6,113 bases of DNA from Actinomycetota bacterium. GTDB lineage: Bacteria > Actinomycetota > Actinomycetes > Nanopelagicales > Nanopelagicaceae. The notes under the pieces are model-generated. The model saw only the letters and a program-made list of their open reading frames with translations. It made no database searches and was not told the DNA's origin. Below are positions 1 to 6,113 of this stretch, in pieces (the first letter of the stretch is position 1; each line of letters starts with the position of its first letter). Where the stretch lies: positions 1 through 6,113 of the forward strand of contig CANIAV010000056.1 of NCBI GenBank assembly GCA_947465365.1. Reading direction: 5' to 3'. Made by a program: the position numbers and the translations under genes.

Positions 1-1368
1 ACCGGTGAAATCTTGCGCGATGAGACCGAGATCTATATCTTCCCAGCGACTCACTATGCCGCAGGTCCGGAAACGATGAAGCGCGCAATGGGCGATATCC
101 AGGATGAGTTGCAGATCCAACTCAACCTCTTTGAAAAGCAAGGCAAGCTACTGGAAGCGCAACGCCTAAAGATGCGCACAACATTTGATTTAGAGATGAT
201 GGAGCAACTCGGTTTCTGTTCTGGAATCGAAAATTACTCACGGCATCTAGATGGACGTGCGCCAGGTTCTGCACCTAACTGTCTATTGGATTATTTCCCG
301 GAAGATTTCTTACTCGTAATCGACGAAAGCCATGTAACCGTTCCGCAGATTGGCGCCATGTTTGAAGGCGATGCATCCCGTAAGCGCACCTTGGTTGAGC
401 ATGGATTCCGTTTGCCAAGTGCTATGGATAATCGCCCGCTGAAATGGCCCGAATTCTTAGAACGCGTTGGCCAGAAGGTTTATCTCTCGGCAACACCCGG
501 TAAATATGAGATGGCTAAAGTTGAAGGCGATGTAGTTGAACAAGTAATTCGTCCGACTGGTTTGGTTGATCCCGGAATCGTTATCAAGCCGATAAAGGGA
601 CAGATTGATGATCTACTCAATGAGATAAATATTCGAGCAGCGAAGAATGAACGCGTTCTGGTTACAACTCTAACCAAGAAGATGTCGGAAGATTTAACTG
701 ATTACTTACAGGAGCGTGGGGTTCGAGTGCGGTATCTGCACTCTGAAGTCGACACTTTACGCCGCGTGGAATTACTTCGCGAGCTGCGTACCGGCGAATA
801 CGATGTCTTGATCGGAATCAACCTACTGCGCGAAGGCTTGGATCTACCGGAAGTCTCACTCGTTGCAATTTTAGATGCCGATAAAGAGGGCTTCTTAAGA
901 TCGGCTACTTCCTTAATTCAAACTATTGGACGCGCGGCGCGAAATGTTTCGGGTGAAGTACATATGTATGCCGACAACATAACCAAATCAATGGCGCAGG
1001 CGATCGATGAGACAAATCGTCGACGTGCCAAACAGGTCGCGTATAACTTAGAACGTGGCGTTGACCCACAACCGTTGCGTAAGAAGATCGCCGATATTAC
1101 AGATCAGATCAATCGCGAGAGCGAAGATACCGAAGAGCTCTTAGCCCACGAGAAGGGCGGAGCGAAGAAGATCGCTTCATCTGCTGGCCTATATGACAAA
1201 TCTTCGACTTCTCTGCCGCGCCAAGATCTGATTGCGTTGATAGGCTCGCTCACCGATCAGATGCGCAACGCCGCAGCTGAACTTCAATTTGAGGTCGCAG
1301 CGCGCCTGCGTGATGAGATCAAGTTATTGAAGAAAGAGTTACGAATGATGGAAGAGGCCGGGGTTTGA
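1..1368 (+). CDS. uvrB: UvrB, excision-repair helicase-like subunit (5' end cut off by window)
   Basis: UvrB is the cytoplasmic damage-verification subunit of the UvrABC excinuclease. UvrA loads it on DNA, it uses ATP to probe the strand, and it then recruits UvrC. The frame is open to base 1 (it begins T-G-E-I-L-R-D-E), so the TTG at base 13 is an internal Leu codon and not a start. By comparison with the roughly 670-residue E. coli protein, about 230 N-terminal residues are missing, including Walker A and the beta-hairpin. The visible 455 residues (fragment numbering) hold DESH at 108-111 (motif II), SATPG at 163-167, [13 protein letters not shown] from 272 (motif V), QTIGRAARN at 307-315 (motif VI with arginine-finger residues), a charged linker at about 355-410, and a C-terminal UVR motif ([11 protein letters not shown], 430-440) that pairs with UvrC. 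The stop TGA overlaps the uvrA start. The sequence looks actinobacterial. The family assignment is secure. Confidence 0.98.
   Translation, partial: TGEILRDETEIYIFPATHYAAGPETMKRAMGDIQDELQIQLNLFEKQGKLLEAQRLKMRTTFDLEMMEQLGFCSGIENYSRHLDGRAPGSAPNCLLDYFPEDFLLVIDESHVTVPQIGAMFEGDASRKRTLVEHGFRLPSAMDNRPLKWPEFLERVGQKVYLSATPGKYEMAKVEGDVVEQVIRPTGLVDPGIVIKPIKGQIDDLLNEINIRAAKNERVLVTTLTKKMSEDLTDYLQERGVRVRYLHSEVDTLRRVELLRELRTGEYDVLIGINLLREGLDLPEVSLVAILDADKEGFLRSATSLIQTIGRAARNVSGEVHMYADNITKSMAQAIDETNRRRAKQVAYNLERGVDPQPLRKKIADITDQINRESEDTEELLAHEKGGAKKIASSAGLYDKSSTSLPRQDLIALIGSLTDQMRNAAAELQFEVAARLRDEIKLLKKELRMMEEAGV
1351..1357 (+). promoter_or_regulatory. Likely weak ribosome binding site for uvrA
   Basis: A purine run (GAAGAGG) sits inside the last codons of uvrB and leaves 7 bases before the TTG start at 1365. 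That spacing suits a Shine-Dalgarno site, but the match to GGAGG is imperfect. It supports the TTG start, because the codons just upstream in the uvrA frame (AAT, GAT, GGA, AGA, GGC, CGG, GGT) offer no other initiator. Ribosomes finishing uvrB could also reinitiate here through the 4-base overlap, so the site need not act alone. Confidence 0.4.
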
Positions 1369-4235
1369 GTATCGATAAGTTGGTTGTGCGCGGTGCACGC
1401 GAGCACAATCTAAAGAATGTTTCGATCGAACTTCCGCGCGATGCGTTAGTCGTATTCACTGGCCTTTCGGGTTCTGGAAAATCTTCCTTAGCCTTCGACA
1501 CTATCTTCGCCGAGGGTCAACGTCGTTACGTTGAATCTCTGTCGGCATATGCCCGCCAATTCCTGGGCCAGATGGATAAGCCAGATGTCGATTTCATCGA
1601 AGGTTTATCACCGGCAGTTTCAATCGATCAGAAATCTACCAACCGAAACCCACGATCCACTGTCGGAACAATTACTGAAGTTTATGACTACCTGCGTCTC
1701 TTATTCGCCCGCGCCGGACGCCCACATTGTCCGAACTGTGGCAAAGCAGTTACTCGCCAATCACCACAACAAATTGTTGATCAGATTATGGAGCTTCCAC
1801 CAACAACTAAGTTTCAGGTTTTAGCTCCAGTTATTCGCGCACGTAAAGGTGAATTTGTTGAACTCTTTACCGATCTGATCACTCAAGGCTATTCACGGGC
1901 CCGCATTGATGGTGAAGTAGTTGCCCTCTCTGATGCCCCAAAGCTTAAAAAACAAGAGAAGCACACCATTGAAGTTGTCATTGATCGACTGACTGCAAAG
2001 GCAGAAAGCAAAACTCGTCTCACAGATTCAATCGAAACTGCGCTGCGTCTGTCTTCTGGAATTGTTGTATTGGACTTTGTTGACGCCAAGGGCGCAGATA
2101 AGGAGCGCACCTACAGCGAGCATCTGGCTTGCCACGACTGTGAACTCTCTTTTGAAGAGTTAGAGCCACGCTCCTTCTCCTTTAACTCACCATTTGGGGC
2201 ATGCGTTGAATGTTCGGGTATCGGCACAAAGAAAGAGGTCGATTTAGATCTCATAATTCCTGATGATTCAATCTCAATAAACGAAGGTGCGATTGCGCCA
2301 TGGTCGGGCGGACAATCTTCAGACTACTTCTTGCGTTTATTAGAGGCGCTAGCAAAAGATCTGCCTTTCTCGCTAGATATCCCGTGGAAGAAGATCTCAG
2401 TTAAGGCGCGCGAAGCGATTCTTAATGGCTACGAATATGAAATTAAGATGAAGTACAAGGGGCGTTACGGAGCCCGAAATTACACAACTGGCTTTGAAGG
2501 CGTTATTCCCTTTATCCATCGCCGCCACGAGGAGACCGATAGCGATTACAGCCGCGATAAGTACGAGGCTTATATGCGCGAAATCTCTTGCGAAAAATGC
2601 AATGGTGCTCGTTTAAAGCCAGAAGTCCTTGCCGTAACTATCGGCGATAAGAATATTTCCCAGATTTGCGAACTCTCCATTGCAGATTGTGCAATCTTCT
2701 TAAAGCAGATCAAGCTAAATAAACGTGAGGCGCAAATCGCTGAGCGCGTTATGAAAGAGGTCAATGCTCGCCTGGGCTTTTTGTTAGATGTTGGGCTTGA
2801 TTATTTATCGCTGGCGCGTCCTGCCGGTTCACTATCTGGTGGTGAGGCCCAGCGCATTCGACTTGCGACTCAGATCGGATCTGGCTTAGTTGGAGTTCTA
2901 TATGTACTGGATGAACCTTCGATCGGTTTACATCAGCGCGATAACAAACGTTTAATCGAAACTTTAACTCGCCTGCGCAATCTCGGTAACACTCTAATTG
3001 TCGTAGAACACGATGAAGAGACAATTCGTACTGCCGACTGGATCGTTGATATCGGACCGGGTGCTGGCGAACATGGTGGTAAGGTCGTGGTCTCGGGAAG
3101 TTATGAAGATCTAATCGCATCGAAAGAATCAATCACGGGCGCTTATCTATCAGGACGTAAATCAATTGAGATTCCCAAGAAGCGTCGTCCAGTAGATCCA
3201 AAACGCAAGCTAGTTGTTAAGGGTGCAAAAGAGAATAACCTGAAAGATATTGAAGTTGAAGTTCCCTTGGGTGTATTTGTTGCAGTAACTGGCGTTAGCG
3301 GTTCAGGTAAGTCAACTCTTGTAAATGACATTCTCTACACAGTTCTTGCTAATAAACTCAATGGCGCACGTTTAGTACCTGGTCGCCACCGATCTGTTAG
3401 CGGTATCGAGCTTTTGGATAAAGTTGTTCACGTTGATCAATCACCGATTGGTCGTACTCCTCGTTCCAACCCGGCGACTTACACAGGTGTATTCGACAAG
3501 ATCCGCGCCCTCTTTGCTGAAACTAGCGAAGCGAAAATCCGTGGGTATCAACAAGGGCGCTTCTCCTTTAACGTAAAAGGTGGCCGGTGCGAAAATTGCT
3601 CAGGTGATGGAACCATCACCATCGAGATGAACTTCTTACCTGATGTTTATGTTCCCTGCGAGGTGTGCCATGGCGCGCGCTATAACCGCGAAACTTTGGA
3701 AGTTCATTACAAGCATAAAACGATCGCCGAAGTTTTGAATATGCCGATCGAAGAAGCCAGTGGGTTCTTTGAATCAGTGCCGGCCATCGCTCGTTACCTG
3801 AAGACTCTCAACGATGTCGGCTTGGGTTATGTTCGCCTAGGTCAATCAGCACCAACCTTGTCAGGTGGTGAAGCACAGCGCGTAAAGCTGGCAACTGAGC
3901 TACAACGTAGATCTACCGGCCGCACCATTTATGTACTAGATGAACCAACCACTGGCTTGCACTTTGAAGATGTCAATAAGTTATTAACTGTGCTGAGCCG
4001 CCTAGTTGATACTGGAAATACCGTTGTAGTTATCGAACATAACCTAGATGTAATTAAATCTTCTGACTGGGTGATCGATATGGGACCAGAAGGTGGATTC
4101 CGCGGCGGGTTAGTTGTTGCTGAAGGAACGCCAGAGGATGTGGCAAAGGTGAAAGAAAGCTACACCGGTCATTACCTGGCAGAGATTTTGGCGAGCAATC
4201 GCGCCCCGGTAAAGAAAAAAGCTGCCGTTAAGTAA
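1365..4235 (+). CDS. uvrA: UvrA, excinuclease ABC subunit A (damage-sensing ATPase)
   Basis: UvrA is a tandem ABC-type ATPase that dimerises, recognises helix-distorting lesions and delivers UvrB to them. It has 956 residues, close to the usual 940-970, and looks complete. The first ATPase half has Walker [10 protein letters not shown] at 33-41, signature LSGGEAQR at 490-497 and Walker B ending D516-E517. Inserted within it are a CPNC pair (C122, C125), a zinc module with C256, C259, C280 and C283, and a CEKC pair (C409, C412). The second half has Walker [10 protein letters not shown] at 643-651, the C-terminal zinc finger C742, C745, C765 and C768 that contacts DNA, signature LSGGEAQR at 832-839 and Walker B ending D859-E860. 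The tail is lysine-rich (VKKKAAVK). The start is TTG at 1365: it gives the standard N-terminus ([14 protein letters not shown]) and no in-frame initiator lies just upstream. The gene overlaps uvrB by 4 bases and abuts uvrC, which implies co-translation. The family call is certain. Confidence 0.98.
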   Translation: MSIDKLVVRGAREHNLKNVSIELPRDALVVFTGLSGSGKSSLAFDTIFAEGQRRYVESLSAYARQFLGQMDKPDVDFIEGLSPAVSIDQKSTNRNPRSTVGTITEVYDYLRLLFARAGRPHCPNCGKAVTRQSPQQIVDQIMELPPTTKFQVLAPVIRARKGEFVELFTDLITQGYSRARIDGEVVALSDAPKLKKQEKHTIEVVIDRLTAKAESKTRLTDSIETALRLSSGIVVLDFVDAKGADKERTYSEHLACHDCELSFEELEPRSFSFNSPFGACVECSGIGTKKEVDLDLIIPDDSISINEGAIAPWSGGQSSDYFLRLLEALAKDLPFSLDIPWKKISVKAREAILNGYEYEIKMKYKGRYGARNYTTGFEGVIPFIHRRHEETDSDYSRDKYEAYMREISCEKCNGARLKPEVLAVTIGDKNISQICELSIADCAIFLKQIKLNKREAQIAERVMKEVNARLGFLLDVGLDYLSLARPAGSLSGGEAQRIRLATQIGSGLVGVLYVLDEPSIGLHQRDNKRLIETLTRLRNLGNTLIVVEHDEETIRTADWIVDIGPGAGEHGGKVVVSGSYEDLIASKESITGAYLSGRKSIEIPKKRRPVDPKRKLVVKGAKENNLKDIEVEVPLGVFVAVTGVSGSGKSTLVNDILYTVLANKLNGARLVPGRHRSVSGIELLDKVVHVDQSPIGRTPRSNPATYTGVFDKIRALFAETSEAKIRGYQQGRFSFNVKGGRCENCSGDGTITIEMNFLPDVYVPCEVCHGARYNRETLEVHYKHKTIAEVLNMPIEEASGFFESVPAIARYLKTLNDVGLGYVRLGQSAPTLSGGEAQRVKLATELQRRSTGRTIYVLDEPTTGLHFEDVNKLLTVLSRLVDTGNTVVVIEHNLDVIKSSDWVIDMGPEGGFRGGLVVAEGTPEDVAKVKESYTGHYLAEILASNRAPVKKKAAVK

Positions 4236-6113
4236 ATGTCTGATCCCGCAAGTTACCGTCCAAAGGAGATCCCTGAACTCCCTGGGGTTTATCGCTTCTA
4301 TAACGGTAAAGATAAAGTTATCTATGTTGGCAAAGCTAAGAATTTGAAGAATCGCTTAACGACTTACTTTGGTTCAAACCTCGCCCGCAAAACTCATCGC
4401 ATGGTCCATGAAGCAGTGCGCGTTGATTGGACGATAGTCGGTACCGAGTTAGAAGCGCTAGCTCTGGAATTCTCTTGGATCAAGCAGTATCAGCCGACCT
4501 ATAACGTTCAATTTAAAGATGACAAGTCCTATCCATATTTGGCGATCTCGATGCAGGATGAATTTCCACGTATCTTTATTACTCGTAAAGAGAAACGTCC
4601 GGGACTTAAATACTTTGGGCCATACACAAATGCCTGGGCGTTACGTAATACCTACGAAGTCTTACTTAAAGTCTTTCCAGTTCGCTCTTGTAGCGAAGGA
4701 AACTTTAAACGGGCTCAGCGCAGCAAGCGCCAATGTTTATTGGGCGATATTGGCAAATGTGCCGCTCCATGTGTTGGTTGGGTAACTCCTGCTGAACATC
4801 GTGAGATTGCAGTGAAGTTAGATGCCTTTATGGAGGCAGGTATGGAAGATATCTTGCCGAAACTGCGCGAAGAGATGGATCTGGCAGCTAGCCGCGAAGA
4901 GTTTGAACGCGCCGCACGTATTCGTGATCAGATCGAATCATTTGAAAAAGCCCAGCGATCTACCCAAGGAAATCTCTCGGATGATCTGGATGGAGATTTC
5001 ATTTCTATTCACGAAGAAGGTTTGCATGCTGCTGGATCTATCTTTATGGTTCGTCGTGGCTCCATTAAGGGATCAAGGTCTTGGATCGTCGATCAAGAAC
5101 GAGCGTTGGAAGGCGATGACCAAGTCGCATCGCTCTTCTTCTCAATCTATAACGGGGCAGCACCGGCAGATATCCCAAATGAAATATATTTGAATCGCGA
5201 ACCGAGTGATCAACTAGCACTTGAAGCATGGTTAAGTAATTTGCGCGGAGCCAAGGTTGCCATCAAGGTGCCACAACGCGGTGAAAAGGTTGAACTTTTA
5301 CAGACGGTGGATCGCAATGCTCATTACGCTTTGATCCAGTTCTTGAGTAAGCGCGCAACTGATGCCGCAGTCAGCGGCAAGGCTTTACTTGAAATTGAAG
5401 AACAGTTGGAACTTTCTAGGACTCCACTGCGGATTGAGTGCTTTGATATCTCCAATATTTCAGGGACATCAGTGGTTGCTTCAATGGTGGTCTTTGAGGA
5501 TGGTCTGGCAAAGAAGAGCGAGTATCGCCGTTTCATTATCGATACAACTACCGCCTCCGATGACACACGTGCAATGCATCAGGTGATAACCAGGCGTATG
5601 AAACGTTTACTAAATGATCGCGCCGCCGATGAATCTGATGTTGCTGAAATTGGTGGACGGTTAAGTAAATTCTCCTATCCACCACAATTGATAGTTGTTG
5701 ACGGGGGAGCGCCACAAGTTGCCGCAGCCCAACGTGCACTAGATGAACTTGGAATTACCGATGTTGCACTTTGTGGTTTAGCTAAACGTCTGGAAGAGGT
5801 CTGGCGCCCCGGCAACTCTGATCCACTTATCCTGCCGCGAACTAGCGAAGGAATGTATTTGTTGCAACGCATTCGCGATGAAGCACATCGCTTTGCGATC
5901 ACCTTCCATAGATCACGCCGTTCTAAGGTAATGCTGGAATCTGTTCTCGATGATATTCCGCAGATGGGTCGTTCCCGTCGCGCAGCTTTGTTGGAGCGCT
6001 TTGGATCTGTTGCTGCGCTGCGCAAGGCCACGCTGGTCGACCTAGCCCAAACACCAGGCATCGGTGAGAAGATCGCAGAAATTATCTTCCAACATTTACA
6101 ACGCCAGGCAGAT
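4236..6113 (+). CDS. uvrC: UvrC, excinuclease ABC subunit C (dual nuclease; 3' end cut off by window)
   Basis: UvrC makes both incisions: the N-terminal GIY-YIG nuclease cuts 3' of the lesion and the C-terminal RNase H-like nuclease cuts 5'. The frame is open for 626 codons to the last base without a stop. Relatives are about 610-650 residues or longer, so probably only a short tail is missing. The GIY-YIG domain has GVY 17-19, YVG 30-32, K33, R40, E78 and N90. Cysteines C152, C167, C175 and C179 match the iron-sulfur cluster ligands described for E. coli UvrC. A UVR motif (FERAARIRDQI, 223-233) binds UvrB. The nuclease domain carries D404 (CFDIS), D443, D489 (VDGGAPQV) and H551 (DEAHRF), which is the expected catalytic set. 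Helix-hairpin-helix repeats occupy about 574-625 and include TPGIGEK. ATG at 4236 follows the uvrA stop with no gap, and its N-terminus (MSDPASYRP) is typical of actinobacterial UvrC. No strong Shine-Dalgarno site precedes it, so reinitiation after uvrA is likely. Confidence 0.97.
   Translation, partial: MSDPASYRPKEIPELPGVYRFYNGKDKVIYVGKAKNLKNRLTTYFGSNLARKTHRMVHEAVRVDWTIVGTELEALALEFSWIKQYQPTYNVQFKDDKSYPYLAISMQDEFPRIFITRKEKRPGLKYFGPYTNAWALRNTYEVLLKVFPVRSCSEGNFKRAQRSKRQCLLGDIGKCAAPCVGWVTPAEHREIAVKLDAFMEAGMEDILPKLREEMDLAASREEFERAARIRDQIESFEKAQRSTQGNLSDDLDGDFISIHEEGLHAAGSIFMVRRGSIKGSRSWIVDQERALEGDDQVASLFFSIYNGAAPADIPNEIYLNREPSDQLALEAWLSNLRGAKVAIKVPQRGEKVELLQTVDRNAHYALIQFLSKRATDAAVSGKALLEIEEQLELSRTPLRIECFDISNISGTSVVASMVVFEDGLAKKSEYRRFIIDTTTASDDTRAMHQVITRRMKRLLNDRAADESDVAEIGGRLSKFSYPPQLIVVDGGAPQVAAAQRALDELGITDVALCGLAKRLEEVWRPGNSDPLILPRTSEGMYLLQRIRDEAHRFAITFHRSRRSKVMLESVLDDIPQMGRSRRAALLERFGSVAALRKATLVDLAQTPGIGEKIAEIIFQHLQRQAD

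Noticed and set aside
13..15. TTG as a possible start of uvrB
   Set aside because: The same frame is open to base 1 and the residues before it (T-G-E-I) continue the UvrB family match. The real start is well upstream, outside the window.
649..658. Perfect palindrome GAACGCGTTC resembling an actinobacterial LexA (SOS) box
   Set aside because: The half sites are 2 bases apart, not the 4 expected for GAAC-N4-GTTC, and it lies deep inside the uvrB coding sequence, so chance codon content is the simpler explanation.
2761..3132. 123-codon open frame on the - strand opposite uvrA
   Set aside because: It lies fully antisense to the conserved signature and Walker B region of UvrA. Its product has no recognisable motif, so it is a shadow of the real gene.
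4262..4269. Strong Shine-Dalgarno-like AAAGGAGA inside the first codons of uvrC
   Set aside because: No in-frame start codon follows at a usable distance, and a later start would cut into the GIY-YIG nuclease domain. It encodes part of PKEI, just before the GIY-YIG domain.
4519..5193. Two + strand open frames of 88 and 123 codons (4519-4785, 4822-5193)
   Set aside because: Both overlap uvrC in another frame, while the uvrC frame itself is unbroken and carries the family motifs through this stretch. They do not indicate a frameshift.
5675..6061. 128-codon open frame on the - strand opposite uvrC
   Set aside because: It is antisense to the UvrC nuclease and helix-hairpin-helix region. Its composition is Arg- and Ser-rich, as expected from reverse reading, and no family is recognised.

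Overview
The window carries three consecutive + strand genes of bacterial nucleotide excision repair: the 3' part of uvrB, a complete uvrA and an almost complete uvrC. They fill it from the first base to the last, with no intergenic space. uvrB and uvrA overlap by 4 bases (TTGA: the TTG start of uvrA runs into the TGA stop of uvrB). uvrA and uvrC abut exactly (TAA then ATG). This is the layout of one translationally coupled operon whose promoter lies upstream of the window.

Together the products make the UvrABC excision machinery. The UvrA dimer finds distorted DNA and loads UvrB. UvrB verifies the lesion with its helicase-like ATPase, and UvrC then binds UvrB and cuts on both sides of the damage. 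The catalytic and metal-binding residues I could check are intact in all three proteins, apart from the part of UvrB that is off the window. I see no frameshift or internal stop.

The proteins read as actinobacterial. Examples are the UvrC opening (DPASYRP then PGVYRF), VDGGAPQV in the UvrC nuclease, and the UvrB stretches [15 protein letters not shown] and [16 protein letters not shown]. The DNA, however, is not GC-rich: TTA, ATT and AAA codons are frequent and third positions are mixed. A moderate-GC actinobacterium with compact gene spacing fits a streamlined aquatic lineage such as the freshwater acI group (Nanopelagicales). That placement is inference; it comes from protein resemblance recalled from memory and from composition judged by eye.

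I found no tRNA or rRNA, CRISPR array, mobile element, repeat family, riboswitch or terminator. I also found no sign of an undescribed system: this is core housekeeping DNA. The points worth a second look are modest. They are the tight three-gene cluster, the TTG start inside the overlap, a zinc-finger ligand pattern in UvrA that differs from my recollection of high-GC relatives, and an insert in the UvrC nuclease domain.
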